This document shows, piece by piece, positions 28,772-38,869 of a stretch of DNA of 64,000 bases. The position numbers and the translations under genes were made by a program. The notes below the pieces were generated by a model, which saw nothing but the letters and a program-made list of their open reading frames with translations, did not search any database and was not told the DNA's origin. Location: NCBI RefSeq assembly GCF_003173715.1, contig NZ_CP029550.1, positions 5,193,501 to 5,257,500 on the forward strand, in the 5' to 3' direction. This stretch comes from Methylobacterium durans. Its GTDB lineage: Bacteria > Pseudomonadota > Alphaproteobacteria > Rhizobiales > Beijerinckiaceae. Every line of letters starts with the position of its first letter. The first letter of the stretch is position 1.

Positions 28772-29350
28772 GTGTACGCAGACGGTTTCGAATACGATTT
28801 CGACGCGCCGGATTCCGACTGGAACTACGAGCCTTCGCGGGCCGAATTGTTCCGGCAGGTCGATGCCGCCGTCTACACGACGGATCTGGACGGCCGCCTG
28901 ACCTATTACAACGAGGCCGCCGTTGCCCTGTGGGGCCGCCGGCCCGTGCTCGGGCTCGACCGCTGGTGCGGCTCCTGGCGCATCTACGACACCGACGGGA
29001 CGCCGCTCCCGCACGAGCGCTGCCCGATGGCGATCACCCTGAAGGAGGGGCAGGAGGTGCGCGGCGCGCAGGCCATCCTGGAGCGGCCGGACGGGACGCG
29101 AATCGCCTTCATGCCCTATCCGACGCTCCTGCGGGACCGGAACGGCACGGTGGTCGGGGGCGCCAACATCCTCCTCGAGGTGCGCCGGCCGGCGCGGGTG
29201 CCGCTGGCCCGGGACGAGGGCGCGGCCCGCGAGCGGGAGCGCATCATCGCGCGAGCCCGTGCCCGCATGAATCGCCCGTCTCCGGCATCCCTCGATCGCA
29301 CGCGCGGTCGAGTGGCCCTCGCGACAGGCTGCGATCGATCTCACGCATGA
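28772..29350 (+). CDS. stand-alone PAS-domain protein
   Basis: 192 residues from the GTG at 28772, preceded by GGGAG. One PAS fold spans about residues 25-140: LFRQVDAAVYTTDLDGRLTYYNEAAVALWGRRP is the PAS core opening, and GTVVGGANILLEV is the final strand. No kinase, GGDEF or helix-turn-helix follows; the tail (residues about 150-192) is arginine-rich. A cysteine and tryptophan in DRWCGSWRIYDTDG recur in PAS sensors of histidine kinases (PAS_4-like). It may sense a small ligand and act on a partner in trans. Confidence 0.78.
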   Translation: MYADGFEYDFDAPDSDWNYEPSRAELFRQVDAAVYTTDLDGRLTYYNEAAVALWGRRPVLGLDRWCGSWRIYDTDGTPLPHERCPMAITLKEGQEVRGAQAILERPDGTRIAFMPYPTLLRDRNGTVVGGANILLEVRRPARVPLARDEGAARERERIIARARARMNRPSPASLDRTRGRVALATGCDRSHA

Positions 29351-29760
29351 TCCAGCGCTTCAATCGGATCTTCTGAGACCGCGTCATCGCCTCTTCCCTC
29401 CGGCCCGCCCGGATGAGCCTGCCCGAGGTCGGCTTGCACGGACGAAAGCGCGCGGGATCTCGGGTTCGGGTGCCGCCGCGGCGGATCGGGACGATCCGTC
29501 CGGCCCGGGACGATCCGGCAATGCCGGACCGCGATCCGATTTGAACTCGCGGGACGCCGAGAGGTTGCGTGTCGGCCGATTCGGGCCTGCCTGGACGTCG
29601 GCCCGAGGAGTACGGGCCTGCGCTCCCGACACGGGAGAGCGAGCCGGCCGGAGCCTCCGAATGCGGCACGCGCGATGCCCTCGACGCGGCACGGCCCGGG
29701 CGTAGGATGAGGCTTCACGCCCGGGGCTCCCGAAGTCCCGCCGGCGCCGGAGGCCACGCC
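29351..29760. other. intergenic region, no gene supported
   Basis: About 410 bp between the PAS gene and the cupin gene. GC-rich, with overlapping open frames on both strands but no ribosome site, domain or codon pattern that supports a gene. Confidence 0.45.
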
Positions 29761-30210
29761 ATGCCGACCGATCCCAAGCCCACCACCACCCCCGAGCCCA
29801 CCTGCCGCGTCGTCGAGGCCGGCGCCGCCTTCACCGGCAAGCAGGGGCTCACCTACGCGCCCGCGATCTCGGCCGAGACGGTCGGCGCGCGCGGGCTCCA
29901 CATGCAGATCGTCACGATCCCGCCCGGCGCCTGGGCGAAGCCGCACAAGCACGAGAACCACGAGACCGCGATCCACGTCCTGAGCGGGCGCTCCGGCACG
30001 TGGTACGGCGAGAACCTGGAGCACCATCTCGCCGCGGGCCCGGGCGACTTCGTCTACATCCCGGCGAACATGCCCCACCAGCCCTACAACCTGAGCGCGA
30101 CGGAAGCCTGCATCGCGGTGATCGCCCGAACGGACCCGAACGAGCAGGAGAGCGTGGTGGTGCTGCCGGACCTCGACGCGCTCCACGCCGCCGAGCGGAA
30201 GGCCGGATAG
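29761..30210 (+). CDS. cupin-domain protein
   Basis: 149 residues from the ATG at 29761 after GGAGG. The cupin metal-site motifs are visible: PHKHENHETAIHVLSG (motif 1, two histidines and the HET/E ligand) and PGDFVYIPANMPHQPYNL (motif 2). The C-terminal part (RTDPNEQESVVVLPDLD) is characteristic of a subgroup of single-domain cupins of unknown substrate. The frame runs upstream to 29569, but that part is unlike the family. It faces the porin gene across 6 bp. Confidence 0.85.
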   Translation: MPTDPKPTTTPEPTCRVVEAGAAFTGKQGLTYAPAISAETVGARGLHMQIVTIPPGAWAKPHKHENHETAIHVLSGRSGTWYGENLEHHLAAGPGDFVYIPANMPHQPYNLSATEACIAVIARTDPNEQESVVVLPDLDALHAAERKAG

Positions 30211-30216
30211 GCCGGA

Positions 30217-32363
30217 TCAGAAATCCGCGTGGATGCGGGTCCCGAAAAAGTTCGCGGGGCCGCGATCCCGGTTGTAGGCGGGGTTGATCACGAACTGGTA
30301 GTCGAAGGTGAGCGTCACGGACTTCGTCAGGCTCAGGGCGTAGAACGCCTCGAAGGCGCGCTCGGGCCCGTAAGTGAGCCGCCCGTCGCCGATCAGCAGG
30401 CCGAGGCCGCCATTGGCGAAGAAGGCCCGGTGCGCGGGCGAGAGGCCGTTCACCGTCGCGCCGAGCCCGACCGTGTCGGCGGGCCGGTCCCAGGCCGCGC
30501 CTTTCAGCGAGATCCCCCCGAGAGCGAGCGGTCGACATCCGTGAATGAGAGGTTCTCGTTGCGCCCGTCAGCGGCGCTCGCCCGGGCGAACACGCCGAGA
30601 TCGGCGGTCACCGCCTGTTCGAGGTTGAGGTAGACCCCGCTCTTGCGGCGCGGACGGCGCGTGGCGTCGGCGGCCTCGGTGGCGTCGGCGAACAGGCCCG
30701 ACTGGGTCAGGGCCACGGTCTCGCGGTAATTCGCCGAATTGCCGACATTCGAGAACAGGCCGATCCGCAGTTTGCCCGGCTGGTCGAGGCCGGGCAGGAC
30801 GTGGCGCTCCTCGAACTCGATCGTTGCGCCGCCGCGGCGGAGGATTCGGGGGTCTAGCACGTCGCTGGAGGGTTCCTTCGGCACCTGCGTGTAGGCGGCC
30901 CGGATCGCAAACTCCCTCCGGTTGTACTCGACCATCAAGCCTTGGGTGAATCCGGGCAGGTTGGCGGGAAAGTCCCAGGCGGTCGCGGCCCAGAGCGACC
31001 AGTTCATGAAGTCGACCCGCGGGTCGTGGGCGTAGACGTTGCCGTCGAAGAAGTCGCCCAGCGCGAACTTGCCGGCCACCACCGTGACGCGCTCGACGTC
31101 CCGGCGGGTGGCGACTTGGTTCGGCCCGTCCGGCACGTCCTCGGTCTCGCCGCCGAGGCCGAAGGTCTGGCGCAGGAAATAGCGGTTTGAGCGCAGCTTC
31201 GGGAAGGGCGCGCCCGCCTTCTGGGCCTCGCCGTTGACGAAGCCGGCGACCCCGAGCGTGCGCGAGAGGCCGAAACCCTGGCTGAATTCGGGGTTGTAGT
31301 AGAGCTCGGTCCCCTCCCAGAGCTTGAGGCCGAGGAAGGCGGTCGCCGTCGTGGTCGCCTGCGCCTGATGGGGCACGAGGCTGTTCGGGCCGCGATAGGG
31401 CGAGCGGAAGCCCGGCACCGCCTGGTTGAAGAAGGTGGTCTGGCCGTGGAGCGAGAACCGTTCGGCGAGGGCCGCCGCGTCGGGCCCGGCCTCGTCGGCG
31501 TCCGGGGGGAGGGCGAGCCCTTGCGGATGCCAGGACAGGCGCGCCAGCATCTGGTTCGAGACCGCCGCGACCCGCGTCGAGACCGGTCCGCCGTTCGGGC
31601 CCGGCACCGTGCCGAGATCGAACCGGCCGCTGCGGCCGAGATCGAGGTAGCGGTAATCGAGCCCGAGGGCGAGCTGATCGGTGACGGCGACCTGCACGCC
31701 CGCGCCGAGGGTGAAGCCGAGCCGCGTCAGGTCGTGCCGGGCCCGCTCGCCGGCGCCGCCCGCGAGGTCGGGGTACTCCGCGAGGATGCGCGTCTCGGCG
31801 CCGGCGAGCCCGAACGTCGCGTAGACGAGGGCGCGCTCGAAGCTGAGGCCGAGGCGGGCGCGCAGCGTTCCGTAGAGGTCGGTCTTGCCGCGGATCAGGC
31901 CGAAGGCAGGGGCGACCGCCTCGTAGCCGAAGCCCGGCACCGTCGAGGCGACGGGCCGCTTCAGGTTCGCGCCCACGAGGTCGGCCTCGAGTCCCGCGAG
32001 CCAGGGCCCGGATTGCCAGTTGTAGCCGGCGAAGGCGCCCCCGATCGCCGTGGTCGCGTCGCGGCCGATATCGGTGCCGCCGGTGGCGTCGCCCGACTTG
32101 AAGGGCGGAATGGGCCGTCCGCCGACCGTCGTCGCGTCGAAGTTCAGCGCGCCGAAGGAGGCGCCGGCGCTGCCCTCGAGGCCGAGATAGGGACCCGACC
32201 AGTCGATGTAGGCGGGCGCCGCGGGCCGCGTCGCCAAGTCGGCCGCCGCGGCGATGCCCGGCAGGCAGCAGGCCGCGACGGCCGGAGCGAGCCATCGCCG
32301 CCGATCACCCGTCCTCGCCCGGTCCCGCAGCAATCCGAACCCCTCCGCCCCGATCCGACGCAT
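30217..32363 (-). CDS. carbohydrate porin (OprB family) with N-terminal OMP beta-barrel domain, one apparent frameshift
   Basis: 715 residues after repair. A signal peptide ends at GIAAAADLATRP. An opacity/OMP_b-brl-like barrel follows (WSGPYLGLEGSAGASFGALNF to DQLALGLDYRYLDLGRSG, about residues 55-270), then an OprB-type porin (FSLHGQTTFFNQAVPGFRSPYRGPNSL onward). The frame breaks at the C6 run 30514-30519 (G6 on the coding strand). One added G joins RSLSGG to ISLKGAAWDRPADTVGLGATVNGLSP and ends correctly in the terminal strand GTRIHADF. Outer-membrane uptake of sugars or other small solutes is the family role. The barrel fusion is common in Methylobacterium-type porins. Confidence 0.87.
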
Positions 32364-32512
32364 AGCAAAAGCGGCCGGGCCGGCAATCGCGCGGAGCGGC
32401 CGCCCCGCCGCCGCACGGGCCGCGTTGCAAAAATGAGCCAGCCCGCCGTCGATGACGGGCAGATGACAGGGGGGTCGGATGAAGGGGGAACGAGGGTGTT
32501 TTCACGCCCCTC

Positions 32513-33373
32513 TCAGGATCGTCCCTTCGCGGGCCCCGTCTCGACCGGGCGGCTCGTATCCGCCCCCCACTCGGACCAGGAGCCGTCGTAGAGGGCGCGG
32601 GCCGGGCGACCGATCGTGTCGAGGGCGAGGGAGACGATCGCGGCCGTCACGCCCGAGCCGCAGGTGGTGACGACCGGGCGGTCGGGATCGACGCCGTTCT
32701 CGGCGAAGACCGCGCGCAGGGCGTCCGGGTCCTTCATGCGGCCGTCCGTCTGCAGCGCGGCGTAATGGACGTTGAGCGCGCCCGGCATGTGGCCGGGGCG
32801 GACGCCGGGGCGGGGCTCGGCCTCCTCGCCGCGAAAGCGCGTGCCGGAGCGGGCGTCGACCACCTGAGCGCCGCCCGTGTCGAGGGCGCGGGCGATGTCG
32901 CCCGCATCGGCCACGGCGCCGTTGTCGAGGCGGGCCGTGAAATGGCGCCGGTCGCGCGGGCGCGCCTCGCCCTCCTCGGTCGGGAAGCCGGCCGCGACCC
33001 AGGCCGGGAGGCCGCCGTCGAGCACCGCGACGTCGCGCACCCCGAAGGTCCGCAGCATCCACCAGACCCGCGGGGCCGAGAACAGGCCCATCCCGTCGTA
33101 GACGACGATCTGCGCGCCGTCGCCGATGCCGAGCGCCCGCATCCGGGAGGCGAAGACCTCGGGCCGCGGCAGCATGTGCGGCAGGCCCGATCCCTCGTCG
33201 CTCATCGCGTCGATGTCGAAGCGGATCGCGCCCGGGATGTGGGCGGCGCGGAACTCCGCCTCCGGGTCGCGGCCCGCCGCCGGCAGGTACCAGGAGCCGT
33301 CGAGGACGACGATGTCCGGCGCGGCGAGGCGCTCATGGAGCCATTCCGGGCTGACGAGGGACGTAGTCGCCAT
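32513..33373 (-). CDS. sseA: 3-mercaptopyruvate / thiosulfate sulfurtransferase
   Basis: 285 residues from the ATG at 33371-33373. Two rhodanese domains are present: an inactive N-terminal one (SPEWLHERLAAPDIVVLDGSWYLP, RAAHIPGAIRFDID) and a C-terminal one with catalytic Cys238 in TTCGSGVTA. The CGSGVTA loop marks SseA-type mercaptopyruvate sulfurtransferases rather than CRKGxT thiosulfate enzymes. No signal peptide, so it is cytoplasmic. It transfers sulfane sulfur from 3-mercaptopyruvate to thiols or cyanide. It stands alone, with the epimerase upstream on the same strand. Confidence 0.93.
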   Translation of the reverse strand: MATTSLVSPEWLHERLAAPDIVVLDGSWYLPAAGRDPEAEFRAAHIPGAIRFDIDAMSDEGSGLPHMLPRPEVFASRMRALGIGDGAQIVVYDGMGLFSAPRVWWMLRTFGVRDVAVLDGGLPAWVAAGFPTEEGEARPRDRRHFTARLDNGAVADAGDIARALDTGGAQVVDARSGTRFRGEEAEPRPGVRPGHMPGALNVHYAALQTDGRMKDPDALRAVFAENGVDPDRPVVTTCGSGVTAAIVSLALDTIGRPARALYDGSWSEWGADTSRPVETGPAKGRS

Positions 33374-33443
33374 GTACTCGATATCCTGCGGGCGTCGGGC
33401 GCGCACTCAACCACATCCGGTGCGGGGTTGCACCTTCGCTTCC

Positions 33444-34454
33444 TCACGCCCCGTAATAGGCGCGGTACCACGCGACGAAAGCCGGGATGCCGGTCTCGAT
33501 CGGGGTCTCGGGCACGCGGCCGATCAGCGCCTGCAGGAGCTCGGTGCTCGCATGGGTCCGGGCGACGTCACCGGGGGGCAGGGGCTTCGGGATCCGCTCG
33601 GCCCGCCGCCCGAGGGCGGCCTCCAGCGCGTCGATCATCGCGTCGAGCCGCACGGGCCGGCCGCCGCCGATATTGACGAGGCGGTAGGGCGCGCTGGCGC
33701 TCAGCGTGTCGAAGGGCCCGACCGGGGCGGCCGTGCCGGGGAGCGGCGGCGGCACCTCGGCAAGGCGGCGGATCGCGTCGACGAGGTCGCTCACGTAGGT
33801 GAAGTCGCGCTCGGCCGAGCCGCCGGAGAAGACCTCGATCGGCTCACCGGCCAGGATCTTACGCGTGAACAGGAACAGCGCCATGTCCGGCCGGCCCCAG
33901 GGCCCGTAGACGGTGAAGAAGCGGAAGGCGGTCGTCGGGATCGCGAAGAGGTGGCTGTAGGAATGCGCCATCGCCTCCATGGCGATTTTCGAGGCCGCGT
34001 AGAGGGTGAGCGGGCTCACCGCCCGGTCGGCCTCGCGGAAGGGCAGCGCGGTGTTGCCGCCGTAGGCAGAGCTCGTCGAGGCGAGCAGCAGGTGGCGCAC
34101 CGGGTTCGCCCGCACGGCCTCGAACAGCTCGAAGCTGCCCATCAGGTTGGCATCGGCGTAGGCCCGCGGGTTCTCCAGGCTGTAGCGGACGCCGGCCTGG
34201 GCGGCGAGATGAACGACGATGTCGGGCGCGACGCGCTCCATCAGCTCGCGCAGGAGGCCGGGCGTCTCGAGCCGGCCCTCCACCGGCGCGAAGGCGGCGT
34301 GGCGGGCGAGTTCCGCGTGGCGGGCGCGCTTGAGGGCGACGTCGTAATAGTCGGAGAAGCCGTCGAGTCCGGTGACGGCGTGGCCCTCCGCGAGGAGCGA
34401 GCGGCTGAGATGGAAGCCGATGAACCCGGCCGAGCCGGTCACGAGAACGCGCAT
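33444..34454 (-). CDS. NAD-dependent epimerase, probable UDP-glucuronate 4-epimerase
   Basis: 336 residues from the ATG at 34452-34454. The Rossmann motif is VTGSAGFIGFHLSRSLL. The catalytic SDR set is TSSAYGG with YAASK. The segments GLDGFSDYYDVALKRARH and RFFTVYGPWGRPDMALFLFTRKIL are the hallmark of UDP-glucuronate 4-epimerases (LpsL/Gae type). The product, UDP-galacturonate, feeds surface polysaccharide or LPS core synthesis. The frame runs on upstream to 34730, but that part is low-complexity. No glycosyltransferases adjoin it. Confidence 0.88.
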   Translation of the reverse strand: MRVLVTGSAGFIGFHLSRSLLAEGHAVTGLDGFSDYYDVALKRARHAELARHAAFAPVEGRLETPGLLRELMERVAPDIVVHLAAQAGVRYSLENPRAYADANLMGSFELFEAVRANPVRHLLLASTSSAYGGNTALPFREADRAVSPLTLYAASKIAMEAMAHSYSHLFAIPTTAFRFFTVYGPWGRPDMALFLFTRKILAGEPIEVFSGGSAERDFTYVSDLVDAIRRLAEVPPPLPGTAAPVGPFDTLSASAPYRLVNIGGGRPVRLDAMIDALEAALGRRAERIPKPLPPGDVARTHASTELLQALIGRVPETPIETGIPAFVAWYRAYYGA

Positions 34455-34982
34455 CGTCCCTCGCCCAACATCAGGATGGCCCGCGACGCGCCCCTCTCCC
34501 GTCCGGGAGGCGTGGGCGGCGCGGGGCCGCCGCACCGTCATGCCCCGCCTCGCGCGGCGCGTCCATGCCCGGATGGACGACAGCACGGGCGAGACGTGGC
34601 GCGGATCCCTGCACCGTCGCGCTTGCCTTTCGGGGATGTCGGCAGGCATATCGACTGTCGCCGCCGGTCGGATCGTCTGTCGGCGGCCGCCGCTCGACTC
34701 GGAATGTCGCGGCGAAGCTCGATTCGGCACCGGTTTGCCCCCGCGAAATGTCTGTGCGCGGTTGCGCCGCGCGCATGCGGGACTTGTTTCTCGCGGCCAG
34801 AACCCCAGTTACAACAGGACGATGACGTTGTTGCGCCTCGCCTCACGGGGCTGCGCGGGTCGCATTCCTCGGCAGGCACAGGGTCGCGTGCGGGTGGAAG
34901 GCGGTTTGCCGGGTGCATCGCGCGCAAGACCAATCCGCCGGGCTTCGAACCCGCGCAGCCACGTTCCACGAGTCGCCGTTTC
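34455..34982. other. intergenic region with a partial palindromic repeat
   Basis: About 530 bp between the epimerase and the GcrA-like gene. A truncated repeat end palindrome (CCCCTCTCCCGTCCGGGAGG, 34491-34510) is the only recognisable element. No gene is supported on either strand. Confidence 0.5.
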
Positions 34983-35216
34983 ATGAATCAACTCGTCCGC
35001 ATGTCCCAGATCGGCGACGCCGAGCAGATCGCAGAGCCCTCCGCCGAGCTGCGGGTGCCCTTCGCGAAGTCGGGGGCGTTCGTCTGCAAGTTCATCATCG
35101 GGGAGCCGAACGACGCCGCGATCTGTTGCGGCGCGCCCGTCGCCGACGGCAAGAGCTGGTGCGCATTCCACCGCCGCATCGTCTTCGAGCCGACCCGCCC
35201 CGGCCGCATCCGCTGA
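34983..35216 (+). CDS. small protein resembling the GcrA C-terminal domain
   Basis: 77 residues from the ATG at 34983 (ATG at 35001 is an alternative). The segment FVCKFIIGEPNDAAICCGAPVADGKSWCAFHRRIVF has the C...CC...C..H pattern of the C-terminal region of GcrA, the alphaproteobacterial cell-cycle regulator that binds sigma-70. The N-terminal DNA-binding helix-turn-helix of GcrA is absent. It could compete with or modulate GcrA, or be a relic. It is convergent with the fdh-linked 113-aa gene, four bases apart. Confidence 0.68.
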   Translation: MNQLVRMSQIGDAEQIAEPSAELRVPFAKSGAFVCKFIIGEPNDAAICCGAPVADGKSWCAFHRRIVFEPTRPGRIR

Positions 35217-35219
35217 GGA

Positions 35220-35561
35220 TCAATCCGGCTCGACCGCGTCCAGGAGGTCGCTGAGCCAGCCGCGCGCCTTGTCGAGTTCGCTCCAGGGCACGTCCCCGAG
35301 GGGGAAGTGGCCGGCCAGGACCACGCTGAGCACCCCGTTGAGATGGGTCAGGCGCTCGCGCGTGCAGGCCTGCCGCCGATGCCCCTCGATCAGTTCGTCG
35401 CGGAAGGCCGTGAGGCAGTGCGTGGCTTGGCTGAAGGCGTGATCGTCCTTCTTCGGTCGATGCGCCAGGACCCGGTCGAGCGCGGCCAGCGCCTTGCGGC
35501 CGGGCCGGTCGACCGGGCGGCCCGCCTCGGCGGCGCGGTCGGCCGTCGCGTCACCGGCCAC
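35220..35561 (-). CDS. hypothetical protein coupled to fdhA
   Basis: 113 residues, helical and charged (ATHCLTAFRDELIEGHRRQACTRERLTHLNGVLSVVLAG). The ATG at 35559-35561 overlaps the last 11 bases of fdhA, indicating translational coupling. I do not recognise a named family. Its location suggests a formate dehydrogenase-associated protein, perhaps in maturation, but it lacks FdhE cysteines and FdhD motifs. Two cysteines are present without a metal-binding pattern. Confidence 0.72.
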   Translation of the reverse strand: MAGDATADRAAEAGRPVDRPGRKALAALDRVLAHRPKKDDHAFSQATHCLTAFRDELIEGHRRQACTRERLTHLNGVLSVVLAGHFPLGDVPWSELDKARGWLSDLLDAVEPD

Positions 35562-38500
35562 GGCGCGCCTCCCGCTTGAGTTGCGTCAGCCGTCCCGGCC
35601 GCAGATTCACGGTGAGCGCCTTCGTCGTGTGGATGCTGCTGTTGGCGTCGCCGGTGATCGCCAGCAGGACGTTGGCGATGGCGCCCCGCGCGTAGCCCTC
35701 GCGCCCGTAGACCCACGGCATGCCGACCTGGTGCACGGTGCGCCCGTCGATCGTGAAGGGCCGCACCCGCTCCGTCACCATGGCGCGCACCTCGATCTCT
35801 CCGCGCAACGAGGACAGCACCGTCCAGTCGAGATGCCGGATGCCGAGCTCCCCGGCAAGCTCCGGCGAGATCTCCACGAACGCCTCCGGCTGAAGCTCGG
35901 CCGTGTGCGGCATCACCCGGGTCGGCACGCCGCCGCAATGGATCTCGGTGAGCCGGAAGGTGGTGAAGGCGAAGGGGAAGCGCGGGTCCTCCGGCGCGTG
36001 CAGCTCGTTGCCCGGTCGGTTCCAGAGCTTCGCCGCCGGGTTGATCTGCTGCCCGTAGAGCGGGTTCCGCACCGGGCTCTCGATCGGCTCGTAATGCGTC
36101 GGCAGGGGCCCGTCGCGCAGGCCCGTGGGCACGAAGATCTGGCTCTTGCCGTCCGCCTCCATGATGAACGGGGCATCGCCGCCGAGCGCATCCATGCCGT
36201 GCGGGCGCTTCGACCAGTCCGGCCTGTAATCGGGGCGCTTGGTCTCCACGAAATCCGGCACGTCGAGGCCGGTCCAAGTCTCCTTCGCCTCGTCCCACCA
36301 GACGAGCTTCTTGGCCTCCGACCACGGCCTGCCCTCCGGATCGGCGGAGGCGCGGTTGTAGAGGGTGCGCCGGTTCGAGGGCCAGGAGAAGGCCCAGCCG
36401 AGATGCGAGCCCGGCCCGTCCGGCCCGTCGGGCTTTCGCGAGCGGGCGACGTTGTGGCCCTTCTTCGGCATGATGCCGCAATACATCCAGCCGCCGCAGG
36501 CGGTGGAGCCGTCGTCCTTCAGGTCCTTGTAGGTGGCGACCGGCTCGCCGTCGGAGACGGTGAAGCCGTTGATCTCGGCGAGCACCGCCTCGGCGTCGGG
36601 CTCGGCCTGCGCGCCCTTCGTCGGGTAATCCCAGGTCAGCGCCTGGATCGCACCGTCGCGCAGCTCCCGGCTGTCGGCGTAGAGTTCCTTCAGGCGCCGC
36701 CCGAGATGGTAGATGAACCAGAGGTCGGAGCGGCTGTCGCCCGGCGCCTCGCAGACCTTGTCGTGCCATTGGACGAGGCGGCTCGTGTTGGTGACCGTGC
36801 CCTCCTTCTCCCCCGGCATGGCGGCGGGCAGGAAGAACACCTCGGTCTCGATGGCCTCGGGGCTCGTCTCGCCGCGCTCGATGAGCCGGCCCTTGCTCCA
36901 GAAATTCGCCGTCTCGGTCATGGCGAAATCGCGCACCACGAGCCATTCGAGGCGGCCGAGGCCGCGCTCCACGAAATCGGCATTGACGGCGCCGACGAGG
37001 GGGTTCTGGCCGAGCAGGAACTGGCCGCGCATCACCCCGTCGACCATCGCCATCGTCATCGGCTCCTGCGAGCAGTCGCCGGTGAGCTTCGGCAGGAACG
37101 GGTAGCCCCAATCGTTCGCCTTCGTCGCCGCCTCGCCGTACCAGGCCTTGAGCAGGCTCACGACGTATTTCGGCATGTTCGCCCACCAGCCCGTCGTCGG
37201 CGTCTCGGATTTTAGGTAGGCGCCGAGCGTCGCGTGGTCGTGGAAGGCGTTCGGCTGCGGCAGGTAGGTCGGCAGCATGTTGTAGAGCGTCGGGATGTCG
37301 GTCGAGCCCTGGATGCTGACATGGCCGCGCAAAGCCATGATGCCCCCGCCCGGGCGGCCCACGTTGCCGAGGAGCGCCTGGACGATGGTGCAGGCGCGGA
37401 TGATCTGCACGCCCGTCGAGTGGTGCGTCCAGCCGACCGCGTAGGTGAAGGCGCCGGTGCGCGCGCGGCCGGAATTCTTCGCCAGCGCCTCCACCACCTT
37501 GAGGAAGGTCGCCCGCGGGCAGCCAGTCACCCGCTCGACCATCTCGGGCGTGTAGCGCGCGTAGTGGCGGCGCAGGATCTGGTAGACGCAGTTCGGGTGC
37601 TGGAGCGTGCGGTCCTGTTGGGGCGGGCTCTCCGTCATGCTCTCGTAATCGCCGCCGTCCTGCTCCTTTGTCTGCTCCCGGTGCTCGGCGATGGCGGAGG
37701 GCACCGTCTTGCCCTTGTACTGCCAGGTGTCCTGGCTGTAGGCGCCCGTGTCCGGATCGAAGCCCGAGAACAGCCCGTCACGGCTCTCCGGGTCCTCGTA
37801 GCCGTCCTCGATGATGTGGGCGAGGTTCGTGTATTCGAGCGCGAAGTCCCGGAACCAGAGGTCGTGCTCCAGGATGTGGCGGATCATGCCGCCGAGGAAG
37901 GCGATGTCCGTGCCGGAGCGGATCGGCGCGTAGATGTCGGCGAGCGCGCTGGTGCGCGTGAAGCGCGGATCGACGTGGATGACGGTCGCGCCGCGGCGCT
38001 GCGCCTCCGTGACGAAGCGGAAGGCGATCGGATGGTTCTCCGCGATGTTGGAGCCCATCGCGATGATGCAATCCGAATTGGCGAGGTCCCACAGCGCCAT
38101 GGTGGCGGCGCCGCGTCCGAAGGAGGTACCCAGACTGGGCACCGAGGAGGAGTGTCAGATCCTGGCCTGATTCTCGATGTTCAGCATGCCGAGACCGCCG
38201 CCGAACAGCTTCTTGATGAGGTAGTTCTCCTCGTTGTCCATGGTCGCCCCCCGAGCGACCCGACCCCGAAGGTGTGGTTGACGATGCGCCCGTCCGGCAG
38301 GGTCTCGGCGAAGGTCTCGTCGCGGGCCTGTTTGGTGAGCTTGGCGATCCGCTCCATCGCCCAGTCGAGGGGGCGCACCTCCCATTGCCGGGAGCGGGGC
38401 GCGCGGTAGAGCACCTGCGTGATCCGCTCCGGCGAGAGCAGCATGCCGAGCGTGCCGGCGCCCTTGGGGCAGAGGGTGCCGGCGTTGACCGGCGAGTGCG

Positions 38501-38795
38501 GATCGCCCTCGACGTGGATCGGGCGCCCGTTCTTGGCGTAGATGAGCTGGCCGCAGCCGACCGCGCAGAAGGGGCAGATGCTGGTGCCGACCCGGTCCGC
38601 CTGTTCGAGGCGGGGGCGCAGCCGCTCCGAGGCCGAGGAGCGGGCGGCCGTCGACTGCACGTCCTGCCCCGCGAATTGGCGGGGCAGCGACCAATCCTGC
38701 AGGAAGCCGGCGACCCGCGCACCGAGCCCCTTGCCGACCGTGCGGGAGCGCCCGCTCCAGGGATGGCCCCGTCCGTTCCGTCCGTCCCGCGCCAT
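35551..38795 (-). CDS. fdhA: formate dehydrogenase alpha subunit, probable selenoprotein, one apparent frameshift
   Basis: 1,081 residues after repair; molybdopterin formate dehydrogenase of the FdnG/FdoG type. The N-terminal [4Fe-4S] site is CPFCAVGCGQLIYAKNG ... NAGTLCPKG. One G added at the C6 run 38247-38252 joins GVGSLGG to ATMDNEENYLIKKLFGGG. Codon 214 is an in-frame UGA (38155-38157) exactly where E. coli FdnG has Sec196: NQARI-U-HSSSVPSLGTSFGRG. A SECIS-like hairpin follows 11 nt later. No clear twin-arginine signal is seen, so a cytoplasmic active site is possible. The C-terminal MopB cap includes EVRAMVTERVRPFTIDGRTVHQVGMPW. FdhB and an NrfD-like anchor are encoded 6 kb away. Confidence 0.9.
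38125..38157 (-). promoter_or_regulatory. UGA selenocysteine codon with bacterial SECIS-like hairpin
   Basis: On the coding strand: TGA, 11 nt, then GGTGCCCAGTCTGGGTACC, which folds into a 7-bp stem (one G-U pair) with apical loop AGUCU. In E. coli fdhF the UGA is also followed by 11 nt and then a GGU...GGUCU...ACC hairpin whose loop G and U contact SelB. Spacing, stem length and loop all match. Confidence 0.8.
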
Positions 38796-38869
38796 GATCC
38801 CCGATCCCTCAGGCGAGAAAAACCGTGCTCCCAGCGAGAACCGCGTGGGGCAGGGCGGGTTCCGGCGAC

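Noticed and set aside
35551..38142. fdhA as a nonsense-truncated pseudogene
   Set aside because: The in-frame TGA is at the known Sec position and has a SECIS-like hairpin at canonical spacing, which a random mutation would not create.
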